In this document: positions 1-7,033 of the stretch, piece after piece | Numbering within the stretch: position 1 is the stretch's first letter | How the letters are laid out: every line of letters begins with the position of its first letter | NCBI RefSeq assembly: GCF_012033785.1 | Contig: NZ_JAAVJC010000020.1 | Location: 1-40,398, forward strand | Direction of reading: 5' to 3' | Origin: Streptomyces bohaiensis | GTDB lineage: Bacteria > Actinomycetota > Actinomycetes > Streptomycetales > Streptomycetaceae | DNA: 40,398 nt | Translations under genes and position numbers: made by a program | The notes under the pieces: model-generated | What the model saw: only the letters and a program-made list of their open reading frames with translations | Database searches by the model: none | What the model was told of the DNA's origin: nothing

Positions 1-103
1 CCGGTGGTCGACGGCCGACCGACCGACACGCTGCGGGAACCCGGCGCCGCGGAACGGCTGCGCCCGTTCGGCGGACGGGGCACGGCGCAGGAGAATGAAC
101 AGG
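1..103. repeat. Left arm of 103-bp perfect inverted repeat
   Basis: Bases 1-103 are the exact reverse complement of 446-548 (position i pairs with 549-i). The match breaks at 104/445. The arm may continue beyond the left edge. It repeats part of the CGNR gene's 5' coding region in the opposite orientation. Confidence 0.95.
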
Positions 104-605
104 CGCGCCGTTTGCGGGCGTGGGTGCGTGCCTTCATGCGGTTGCCGCAGGCTGCCATGGAGCACCAGCGCGCGGTGCCGGGCCGGCTGCGGTCCACCAG
201 GAACAGGTTGCACTCCCCGTTGGCGCAGGGGCGCAGTCGCCCCGGCAGCTCGGTGACCACCCGCGACCAGGCGAGGACGACGCGCACCGCCAGCTCCTCG
301 TCGGGTGCCGCCTCCAACTGCCAGGAGACCCCGGCCGGGGAGACGGTCGGCCGCAGTCGTACCCGGTCCAGGACGTCGGCGAGGACCCCGGTCCCGGGGG
401 AGCCGCCCCGGATCAGCGGGTGCAGCGCGTCCCGCACCCGGCGCACCTGTTCATTCTCCTGCGCCGTGCCCCGTCCGCCGAACGGGCGCAGCCGTTCCGC
501 GGCGCCGGGTTCCCGCAGCGTGTCGGTCGGTCGGCCGTCGACCACCGGTGCGCTGTTGAGCACCGCGATGAGCAGGTCCTCGTCCTCGATGGCGGCGCCG
601 GCCAC
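1..605 (-). CDS. CGNR zinc-finger (ABATE-type) putative regulator, C-terminus not resolved
   Basis: Reading from a GTG at 605 (ribosome binding site AAGGAG eight bases upstream), the frame stays open to the window edge. The N-terminal part resembles the stress-associated ABATE domain. It is followed by a zinc finger with Cys pairs in PCANGEC and WCSMAACGNR and a basic tail (KARTHARKRR). The CGNR signature is diagnostic of a family of presumed DNA-binding regulators of about 170-200 residues. The recognisable protein ends near position 104, where a perfect inverted copy of the gene's own 5' part begins, so the true C-terminus and stop codon cannot be read. It is divergent from the alpha/beta hydrolase at 687 and may regulate it. 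Family assignment is firm; the target is inferred. Confidence 0.8.
   Translation of the reverse strand, partial: MAGAAIEDEDLLIAVLNSAPVVDGRPTDTLREPGAAERLRPFGGRGTAQENEQVRRVRDALHPLIRGGSPGTGVLADVLDRVRLRPTVSPAGVSWQLEAAPDEELAVRVVLAWSRVVTELPGRLRPCANGECNLFLVDRSRPGTARWCSMAACGNRMKARTHARKRRACSFSCAVPRPPNGRSRSAAPGSRSVSVGRPSTT
446..548. repeat. Right arm of 103-bp perfect inverted repeat
   Basis: Partner of 1-103. This copy sits in its natural place in the reading frame of the CGNR regulator (about codons 20-53), so it is the original and the left arm is the displaced or artefactual copy. Confidence 0.95.
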
Positions 606-686
606 GGATCACTCTCCTTGACGTGCCGATACGAGCTGTGCATGATCAGCATAGCCTAACCGTTTAAGTCGAGATAAGGGGTTACC
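606..686. promoter_or_regulatory. Divergent promoter region between the CGNR regulator and the alpha/beta hydrolase
   Basis: This 81-base gap separates two genes reading outward. It is clearly more AT-rich than its surroundings around 635-675, as expected of promoter DNA. Both genes have good ribosome binding sites (AAGGAG for the regulator, AAGGGG for the hydrolase). I could not fix -35 and -10 boxes with confidence. Confidence 0.5.
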
Positions 687-1571
687 GTGACTGCTGTCCA
701 CCACCGCACCGCCGAGGTCGACGGACTGACCGTCTTCTACCGCGAGGCCGGACCCGCCGACGCCCCCGTGCTGCTGCTCCTGCACGGCTACCCGACCAGC
801 TCGCACATGTTCCGGCACCTGATCCCGGCCCTCGCGGGCCCCTACCGGGTCATCGCCCCCGACCACATCGGCTTCGGCCGCTCCTCCACCCCCAGCGCCG
901 ACGACTTCCCCTACACCTTCGACGCCCTCGCCGAGGTCACCCGCGGCTTTCTCGCCGCCCTCGGTGTCGACCGCTACGCGATCTACGTCCAGGACTACGG
1001 CGCCCCCATCGGCTGGCGGCTGGCGCTCGCCGACCCCCGGGCGGTGACGGGCGTCGTCTCGCAGAACGGCAACGCCTACGAAGACGGCTTCGTACCGGAG
1101 TTCTGGGAGCCGGTCTGGGCCTACGGCGCGGACCCCGGCCCGGCGAACGAGGCGCGGCTGCGCCCCGCGCTGGAGCGCGAGGCCGTGCGGTGGCAGTACA
1201 CCCACGGCGTCCCCGACCCCTCGCTGATCGCCCCGGACACCTGGGAGCACGACCTCGCGCTCCTCGCGCGCCCCGGGGTCGACCGTGCCCAGCTCGCGCT
1301 CTTCGCCGACTACGCGAGCAACGTCGCGCTCTACCCGGCCGTCCACGCCTGGCTGCGCGCAAGCGGCGTGCCGGTGCTGGCCGTCTGGGGCCGCAACGAC
1401 GAGATCTTCGGGCCGGCCGGGGCGGAGGCGTTCCGCCGCGACGCCCCGGACGCCGAGATCCTGCTGGTCGACGGCGGGCACTTCCTCCTGGAGAGCCACC
1501 TCGGCACCGTCGCGGAGGCGATCACCCGGTTCCGGCCCCGGGTCGTCGCCCACCGCGCGAGGCAGCAGTGA
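687..1571 (+). CDS. Alpha/beta hydrolase, haloalkane dehalogenase / epoxide hydrolase-like
   Basis: A 294-residue protein starting at GTG 687, five bases after AAGGGG. The alpha/beta-hydrolase fold is shown by the oxyanion motif HGYPTSS near residue 32. The nucleophile elbow VQDYGAPIG near residue 103 has Asp rather than Ser as nucleophile. The acid region WGRNDEIFGP lies near 235 and the catalytic His is in GGHFLLESH near 265. An Asp nucleophile places it with haloalkane dehalogenases and epoxide hydrolases, which attack carbon-halogen or epoxide carbons through an ester intermediate. No signal peptide is seen, so it is probably cytoplasmic. It is divergent from a CGNR-type regulator that may control it. 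The substrate cannot be read from the sequence. Confidence 0.85.
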   Translation: MTAVHHRTAEVDGLTVFYREAGPADAPVLLLLHGYPTSSHMFRHLIPALAGPYRVIAPDHIGFGRSSTPSADDFPYTFDALAEVTRGFLAALGVDRYAIYVQDYGAPIGWRLALADPRAVTGVVSQNGNAYEDGFVPEFWEPVWAYGADPGPANEARLRPALEREAVRWQYTHGVPDPSLIAPDTWEHDLALLARPGVDRAQLALFADYASNVALYPAVHAWLRASGVPVLAVWGRNDEIFGPAGAEAFRRDAPDAEILLVDGGHFLLESHLGTVAEAITRFRPRVVAHRARQQ

Positions 1572-1777
1572 CGAGGGACGCGTGACGCGTCGGCGGGCGG
1601 CCCCGGGCGCTCGCTTCGTGCCGCGTCGGGTCCGCCGGGCCGGGGCCCGCGGCGCCGGGGCCTGGGCGTGCGGGGGTCCGCGCCGCCGGGGTCGGCCGGG
1701 CCGGATCCCGGGTGCGCCATCGGGACGGGTTCGGGAAATCCCTTACCGTCCGGGGCGGACGGCGGCATGCTGTGACC

Positions 1778-3220
1778 ATGTCGCCCCTGTCCGACGCAGG
1801 ACCGCCGGGCCCGGACCCGCCCGGCGCGCCGTTACCGTCGCCACCCCTCCCGCACGTCGAACTGCCGGCCCGCGGCCTCGCTGCCCTCGGCGCTGCGACC
1901 GTCGCGGCCGTGCTGACGTTCGGAGCGGCCTCGCTGCTGCGGCCCGACCTCGACATCGTCGGTCGGTCGGTGCTCGCGGCGGCCGCCTACGTGGTGGTGC
2001 TCCTCGCCGTCGGCGGAGTGTTCCTCGCGGCCGGGATCACGGCACGGCGCAACGCGATCGAGGCGACCCGGCGGAACCTGCTCGCCGCGGAAGCCCGGCT
2101 GGAGAGCGACATGCGCTCGGCCGGATACACGGAACACACCGCGCACCGCGAACGGCAACCGTCGCCCCTCCTCCGGCGGCCCCCGCCTGCCCGGCCGGGC
2201 GCTGCGCCCGGCGGGCGCCGTGTGACGACCGGGAACGGTGCGGCGAGCGGGAACGACGGCGGGGCGGGGGTGGTGCTGCCCGGTGGTCACCGCGACCGCG
2301 ATCGGGTTCCTGTCGCGGAGCCGCCGGACGACGCCGTGCCGCCGGACGACGCCGTGCCACCGGACGCCGCCACACCGCATGACGCCGCACGGCCACCGGA
2401 CGACCAACCCCCGGTCAGTGAGCCGCCGGACGACGAGCCACCGGGCGAGGCCGACCTCGGCGACGCCCCCCGGGCAGGGGCGGGCGTCGACACCCACCAC
2501 GTCCTCCCTCCGCTGTGGGGCACGGTGCCCAACGCCTCCCGCGCCACCGCGCCGGAGCCCGCCGACCCACCGGACCGGCGGCCTCCGCCCCCGGTCACCC
2601 CGGGTCCCGCAGCCGCCGACCGAGCACACCCGTGGGGGGTCACCGGGCCGTGGTCGGCCCCGAGTGGCGGAGGCTGGGGCGGGAGCGACGCCGCCGGAGC
2701 CGGCCTCCACCGGCCGCAGCACGGCATCGGCCCGCCGAGCGGCCCCGCCCCGGGCATGAGCGCGCCGCTGGCGCTGGCCGAGCTGTGGTCGGTGACGCAC
2801 CGGCGGCTGGACCACTACCACGCCATCGCGCTGGACCAGGCGCGGACCGCCTTCCGGAACGCGCAGGCGGCGATGGTGGTGGGGTTCCTGCTGCTGATCG
2901 GCGGTGGTGCCGCGGCGGTCCTGGCGCCGACGACGGTCGGCTCGGTGGTGTCCGGGGCGCTGGGCGCGGCCGCGGCGGCGCTCGCCGCCTTCATCAGCCG
3001 GACCTTCGTCCGCTCGCAGGAGGCGGCCGCCGCCCACCTGCGGTCCTACTTCGATCAGCCGGTGGAGTTCTCCCGCTACCTGGCGGCGGAGCGGCTGGCG
3101 GCCGGCAGCGACCTGACCGAGGAGCAGCGGGGCGCCCTCATGGCCGTCCTGGTGCGGACGATGGCGACCGGCGGGCGGGACGGCGGTGACACGGGCGGGC
3201 CCCGGACGGACGGCCGGTGA
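1778..3220 (+). CDS. Membrane protein with long proline-rich insert and C-terminal two-helix domain
   Basis: Starting at ATG 1778 this is 480 residues (in-frame GTGs at 1712 and 1772 are alternatives; no strong ribosome binding site decides). The N-terminal part has two hydrophobic helices (about residues 30-50 and 63-85). A roughly 200-residue Pro/Asp/Gly-rich segment follows, with repeated PPDDAV units, probably disordered. The C-terminal domain (about 325-460) opens with an amphipathic helix around HYHAIALDQARTAFRNAQ. It then has two membrane helices, a charged turn ISRTFVRSQ and a conserved tail with AERL. That end resembles the TRADD-N-associated membrane domain known from actinobacterial and cyanobacterial conflict-type proteins; I recognise the pattern but cannot verify it. 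Function unknown. Confidence 0.65.
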   Translation: MSPLSDAGPPGPDPPGAPLPSPPLPHVELPARGLAALGAATVAAVLTFGAASLLRPDLDIVGRSVLAAAAYVVVLLAVGGVFLAAGITARRNAIEATRRNLLAAEARLESDMRSAGYTEHTAHRERQPSPLLRRPPPARPGAAPGGRRVTTGNGAASGNDGGAGVVLPGGHRDRDRVPVAEPPDDAVPPDDAVPPDAATPHDAARPPDDQPPVSEPPDDEPPGEADLGDAPRAGAGVDTHHVLPPLWGTVPNASRATAPEPADPPDRRPPPPVTPGPAAADRAHPWGVTGPWSAPSGGGWGGSDAAGAGLHRPQHGIGPPSGPAPGMSAPLALAELWSVTHRRLDHYHAIALDQARTAFRNAQAAMVVGFLLLIGGGAAAVLAPTTVGSVVSGALGAAAAALAAFISRTFVRSQEAAAAHLRSYFDQPVEFSRYLAAERLAAGSDLTEEQRGALMAVLVRTMATGGRDGGDTGGPRTDGR

Positions 3221-3224
3221 CGCC

Positions 3225-3248
3225 CGTCACCGTCACCGTCACCGTCAC
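3225..3248. repeat. CGTCAC hexamer repeat, four copies
   Basis: Four head-to-tail CGTCAC units lie directly after the stop codon of the membrane protein. It is a simple-sequence tract with no evident function. Confidence 0.9.
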
Positions 3249-4125
3249 CGGCCCCGGCCGCCGTGCGCGCTGTCGCTGCCCGCGCGCAGGGCCGCGCACG
3301 CGCCCCGCGCCGCCGAAAAGAGGCGGCGCCCCCGCCACGCGGCGTGACAGGATTCGGGGGTGAGGTCCTGCGCTGCGTATTCCCGCGGTGCCGGAGTGAA
3401 ATTCTTCACCGACGACCGCTCGCTACCTCGTGCTACTCTCGGTACCGGCTGTGTGGTTGTTGTCTCCCGGAACTCCGGGCTTCTTCGGCCCAATCCTCCG
3501 GCCGGTACCGGAGTTCTTTCCGTCACCGCTGTCCCGGAACGGGACGCCACCGTCGACATCGTCCCCGGTGGCCAGGTGTCCGCGCATCGCGGGTCGTCGG
3601 TGCACCTGCCCCGAAGGAGACGTGGCGTGGCATCAGGTACGGTCGAACGGCCCGGAAGAACGAAGGGTTCAGCCGTCGTTGCGTAGCTCCACAGCACCAC
3701 CGACCGCACCCGTGCAGGGTGCACCGGACCCCGCGGGGGCGGCCCCCGGGTCGTCCGCGCTTCCCGCACCCCGCGTCTCCACCGGGTGGGCGTCACCGCC
3801 ACGGTCGTCCCCGTCCGGTAGGGTCCGGGTAACAGCGGTTCCGAGCCCGCGCCCCGCGGCGCACCGCTCGGCAGCCGCCCGAGACCTCCGGGGATCGTGC
3901 CCCGACCACGGGCGTTCGCCCTAGCGACGCCACCCCGGTGAGGCGCCGAGGCCCCGACCGGCCGCCGCCCCACCACCCATCCCGACGTCGGAACACGCGA
4001 TGTTCGTCTCGACGTCACCGAATTGTCCTGTGCGTTTCGCGCCGGTGTCATTGCGACCCGGAGCAACACCGCATTCCACCCGGCTCGTGCCTGTGATTCC
4101 CCGCGCTGCTCATTTGCTGCGGATA
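3249..4125 (+). other. Long leader/intergenic region upstream of the DEAD-box helicase
   Basis: Nearly 900 bases hold no convincing protein-coding gene on either strand: the open frames here have poor codon bias and no recognisable domains. The region contains a short csp-like relic at 3627-3686 and pyrimidine-rich stretches. It ends at the hairpin that covers the helicase ribosome binding site. A long untranslated leader would fit a cold-responsive gene, but no transcription start can be assigned. Confidence 0.5.
3627..3686 (+). pseudogene. Possible relic of a cold-shock (CspA-family) gene, or a 19-codon leader peptide
   Basis: A good ribosome binding site (AAGGAG, seven bases upstream) precedes GTG 3627. 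The first codons encode (M)ASGTV, the usual start of Streptomyces cold-shock proteins (MASGTVKWFN...). The frame then diverges and stops at 3684-3686 after 19 codons; a KGS in place of the expected KGF suggests a decayed copy. In S. coelicolor a csp gene is, as I recall, the neighbour of this helicase/SCO5918-family pair, so a degenerate csp is plausible here. The alternative is an unrelated short leader peptide. Confidence 0.35.
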
Positions 4126-4154
4126 TTCCTTGATGCGCGCCGTATCAAGGAAGG
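4126..4154 (+). promoter_or_regulatory. Hairpin sequestering the ribosome binding site of the DEAD-box helicase
   Basis: TTCCTTGATGCG (4126-4137) pairs with CGTATCAAGGAA (4141-4152), giving a 12-bp stem with one G-T wobble and a three-base loop. The right arm contains the Shine-Dalgarno sequence AAGGAAGG (4147-4154), six bases before the ATG at 4161. When folded, the ribosome binding site is hidden. Such a structure could act as a thermosensor or as an autoregulatory target of the helicase itself. The pairing is directly visible; the regulatory role is inference. Confidence 0.7.
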
Positions 4155-4160
4155 TTCTCC

Positions 4161-5696
4161 ATGAACCCCGCACGTACGAATGGCCGCTCTTTCCGCTCCC
4201 GCAGGTCCGACGGCGGCTCCTACGGCCCCGGCGGCGGCTCCCGGCGCGGCACCCGCTTCGGCGGGGGCGGCAACGGCCGCTCCGAGGCGCCCGGCCGCTC
4301 CGGCGGTGGCGGTGGCGGCCGCAACCGCCGACCTGCCGCCGTGCAGGGCGAGTTCGCCCTGCCGGAGACCATCACCCCGGCGCTGCCGGCGGTCGAGTCG
4401 TTCGCCGACCTCGACATGCCGAAGCCGCTGCTGACCACGCTGACCACGCAGGGCGTCACCGCGCCCTTCCCGATCCAGGGCGCCACGCTGCCCAACACCC
4501 TCGCCGGCCGCGACGTCCTCGGCCGGGGGCGCACCGGCTCCGGCAAGACCCTCGCCTTCGGCCTCGCCATGCTGGCCCGCACCGCCGGCCGGCGCGCGGA
4601 GCCCCGCCAGCCGCTGGCGATGGTCCTGGTGCCGACGCGGGAGCTGGCCCAGCAGGTCACCGACGCCCTGACCCCCTACGCCCGCGCGGTGAAGCTGCGC
4701 CTGGCGACCGTCGTCGGCGGCATGTCGATCGGGCGGCAGGCGGGTGCGCTGCGCGGCGGCGTCGAGGTCGTCGTCGCCACCCCGGGCCGGTTGAAGGACC
4801 TCATCGACCGCGGCGACTGCCGGCTCGACCAGGTCGCGATCACCGTGCTGGACGAGGCCGACCAGATGGCCGACATGGGCTTCATGCCGCAGGTCACCGC
4901 CCTTCTCGACCAGGTGCGCCCCGACGGGCAGCGGATGCTGTTCTCCGCCACCCTCGACCGCAACGTCGACCGCCTGGTGCGCCGTTACCTCAGCGACCCC
5001 GTCGTCCACTCCGTCGACCCCTCCGCGGGCGCGGTGACGACGATGGAGCATCACATCCTGTACGTCCACGGCACCGACAAGCACCGCACCACGACCGAGA
5101 TCGCGGCGCGCGACGGCCGGGTGATCATGTTCCTGGACACCAAGCACGCCGTGGACCGCCTGACCCGCGACCTGCTCGCCAGCGGCGTGCGGGCGGCCGC
5201 GCTCCACGGCGGCAAGTCGCAGCCGCAGCGCACCCGGACGCTGGCGCAGTTCAAGACCGGGCACGTCACCGTGCTGGTGGCGACCAACGTCGCCGCCCGC
5301 GGCATCCACGTCGACGACCTCGACCTGGTCGTCAACGTGGACCCGCCGACCGACCACAAGGACTACCTGCACCGCGGTGGCCGCACCGCCCGTGCCGGTG
5401 AGTCCGGCCGTGTCGTCACCCTGGTCACCCCGAACCAGCGCCGCGACATGACCCGCCTGATGACGACCGCGGGGATCGTGCCGCAGACCACGCAGGTCCG
5501 CTCCGGCGAGCAGGAGCTGACCCGGATCACCGGGGCCCAGGCGCCCAGCGGCGTCCCGGTGACGATCGCCGCGCCGCCCGCCGCCGAGCAGCCGCGCAAG
5601 CGCAGCAGCAGCTCGCGGGGGCGCCGCAGCCCCGCTTCCGGTGCCCGCCGCCGCGCGGGTGTCGGCCGGCAGTCCTCCTCCGGCAGGGCTGCCTGA
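4161..5696 (+). CDS. DEAD-box ATP-dependent RNA helicase
   Basis: A 511-residue helicase with every core motif in order. The Q-motif region is FPIQG, and motif I is GRTGSGKT. Motif Ia is PTRELAQQV and motif Ib is TPGRL. Motif II is DEAD in VLDEADQMADMGF, motif III is SAT, and motif VI is HRGGRTARAG. The N-terminal 60 residues are Arg/Gly/Ser-rich (RGG-like), and the C-terminus is a basic Ser/Arg tail; both are typical RNA-contact extensions. It unwinds structured RNA in the cytoplasm and in Streptomyces is associated with cold adaptation and ribosome or mRNA remodelling. The SCO5918-family gene follows downstream after a strong hairpin. Translation is probably governed by the stem-loop overlapping its ribosome binding site. 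Confidence 0.95.
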   Translation: MNPARTNGRSFRSRRSDGGSYGPGGGSRRGTRFGGGGNGRSEAPGRSGGGGGGRNRRPAAVQGEFALPETITPALPAVESFADLDMPKPLLTTLTTQGVTAPFPIQGATLPNTLAGRDVLGRGRTGSGKTLAFGLAMLARTAGRRAEPRQPLAMVLVPTRELAQQVTDALTPYARAVKLRLATVVGGMSIGRQAGALRGGVEVVVATPGRLKDLIDRGDCRLDQVAITVLDEADQMADMGFMPQVTALLDQVRPDGQRMLFSATLDRNVDRLVRRYLSDPVVHSVDPSAGAVTTMEHHILYVHGTDKHRTTTEIAARDGRVIMFLDTKHAVDRLTRDLLASGVRAAALHGGKSQPQRTRTLAQFKTGHVTVLVATNVAARGIHVDDLDLVVNVDPPTDHKDYLHRGGRTARAGESGRVVTLVTPNQRRDMTRLMTTAGIVPQTTQVRSGEQELTRITGAQAPSGVPVTIAAPPAAEQPRKRSSSSRGRRSPASGARRRAGVGRQSSSGRAA

Positions 5697-5794
5697 TCCA
5701 CCCGGACGCGGGGGGGCACGACGTCCCCTCCGCCGAGGTCGAGCACGCGACACGCGGCAGTCGAGTCGGTGCTCTGTCCGCGGCCGTGGACCAC

Positions 5795-5830
5795 GGCGGC
5801 GCCGGGTGCCCTCCGGTACCCGGCGCCGCC
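5795..5830 (+). terminator. Strong stem-loop between helicase and SCO5918-family gene
   Basis: A 16-bp stem (5795-5810 with 5815-5830, one G-T wobble) has a four-base loop, CTCC. There is no T-tract, which is usual for Streptomyces terminators. It may end most helicase transcripts or act as an mRNA-stabilising intercistronic hairpin, because the next gene reads the same way 54 bases later. Confidence 0.7.
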
Positions 5831-5883
5831 CGCCCCGGCCGCGGTGGAACCGTCCCCCTCCGCTTCTTCACCTGTGAGGCACC

Positions 5884-6198
5884 ATGCGCTGCGTCATCGC
5901 CCGTTTTCCGTTCGAGCTCACCGAGAACAGCGTTCTCGCCTCGATGAAGGGCGTCGAGCCCGAAGAGGTCACCGGAGCCTTCGTGACCATCGACGGCCGG
6001 AACTACCCGGCCAAGCAGGTCGGGCAGATCCTCACCGGCCAGGACCGCCGCGACTTCAGCGCGGGTGAGGTCACCCGGGCCATGACCCGGCTCGGCTTCA
6101 CCTGCACCGCCGCCCCCGCGGCGCCGGCTGCCGCCGCGGCGCCGCGCAGCCCCCTGGAGGAGGCCACCGCCCTCTTCGGCCCGCCCTCCGCTCCCTGA
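5884..6198 (+). CDS. SCO5918-family protein
   Basis: A 104-residue protein beginning MRCVIARFPFELTE, with the conserved core MKGVEPEEVTG, PAKQVGQILTGQDRRDFSAG and AMTRLGFTC. This matches a small Streptomyces family that regularly follows the DEAD-box helicase gene; its biochemical role is unknown. The ribosome binding site GTGAGG is well placed before ATG 5884. The last 30 residues are Ala/Pro-rich and low-complexity, longer than I would expect for the family. There is no signal peptide or membrane segment. The neighbourhood suggests a role with the helicase in RNA metabolism at low temperature. Confidence 0.8.
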   Translation: MRCVIARFPFELTENSVLASMKGVEPEEVTGAFVTIDGRNYPAKQVGQILTGQDRRDFSAGEVTRAMTRLGFTCTAAPAAPAAAAAPRSPLEEATALFGPPSAP

Positions 6199-6313
6199 CG
6201 CCGCCGCGCCGCCACGCCCCGGCGGACCCGTCCCGCTCCGGGGGCGCCGGCCTGCGGGCCGTGCGCCGGTGCGGGCGGCGGCATCACCGCGGTGCGCGGC
6301 GGCGAGCGCCCTG

Positions 6314-6934
6314 CTACCTCGGTGAACCGGCGAAGGGGAAGGGCAGGGCGGCACTCAGCCGCAGCGGCTCCGGGGGCCGCTCGTCCCCGCTCGGTGCCGC
6401 GCCGTCCCCCGGTAGGTTGGCCAGCAGCACGTCCCACCCCTGGTGCCCGTCGGAGATGCCCAGCGCCACCATGACGTTGATCAGCATGCCGCAGGACATG
6501 AACTGGTTGATGTCTTCGGGCGGCAGGCTCGTCAGCTGCGCCACCAGGAGCCAGAGGTCGTCCCACCACCGGGTCACCTCGTCCCGTAACTCCTCGTCGG
6601 AGCTGGACGCGACGTACAGCTGGAGCTGCATGAGCAGCAGTTCACGGTCGCCTGCCAGTTCGCCGTAGGCGCGCCGCATCGCGTTGAGGGCCTCCTCGCC
6701 CGTCAGGCCCTCGGCCGCGGCGTTGAAGGCGAGCGAGGTCCGCTCGAAGCAGGAGCGCCCCGCCGCGAGAAAGATGTCGCGCTTGGTGGGGTACAGGCGG
6801 AACAGGTAGGGCTGCGACACCCCTATCGCACGGGCTATCGAGTCCGTCGACGTGCCGTGGAAGCCGTAGCGGGAGAAACTTCTCAGCGCCGCGCGCACCA
6901 CCTCGGTGCGGCGCTCTTCTGCGGACTTTCTCAT
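6314..6934 (-). CDS. TetR/AcrR-family transcriptional regulator
   Basis: A 206-residue protein; ATG 6934 is chosen because GGAGAG lies nine bases upstream (a TTG at 6943 would add three residues). The N-terminal helix-turn-helix is clear: a first helix with RSFSRYGFHGTSTDSIA and a recognition helix with GVSQPYLFRLYPTKRDIF. The C-terminal ligand domain is unremarkable. It lies downstream of, and in the same direction as, the DHA2 efflux gene, separated by a perfect 16-bp terminator. It therefore probably has its own promoter while controlling the pump. The ligand is unknown. Confidence 0.9.
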   Translation of the reverse strand: MRKSAEERRTEVVRAALRSFSRYGFHGTSTDSIARAIGVSQPYLFRLYPTKRDIFLAAGRSCFERTSLAFNAAAEGLTGEEALNAMRRAYGELAGDRELLLMQLQLYVASSSDEELRDEVTRWWDDLWLLVAQLTSLPPEDINQFMSCGMLINVMVALGISDGHQGWDVLLANLPGDGAAPSGDERPPEPLRLSAALPFPFAGSPR

Positions 6935-6980
6935 ACAGCTCAACTCTCCGAGGTCTGCGGAGTGGGTGACTCACCGGTGG

Positions 6981-7023
6981 CCGCTGCCCCGCGCACGGAT
7001 ACCCCCTGTGCGCGGGGCAGCGG
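6981..7023 (-). terminator. Terminator after the DHA2 efflux gene
   Basis: A perfect 16-bp inverted repeat (6981-6996 with 7008-7023) with an 11-base loop lies just past the efflux gene's stop codon and before the TetR start. It should separate the two transcripts. Confidence 0.85.
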
Positions 7024-7033
7024 GCTGGACGCA

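Noticed and set aside
3991..4005. GAAC...GTTC dyad resembling an SOS (LexA) box upstream of the helicase
   Set aside because: The spacer is seven bases, whereas the actinobacterial and Bacillus-type box needs a four-base spacer; probably chance.
3245..4069. 274-codon minus-strand frame across the helicase leader region
   Set aside because: No recognisable domain, Arg/Pro/Thr-rich composition typical of shadow frames, and no ribosome binding site at its start.
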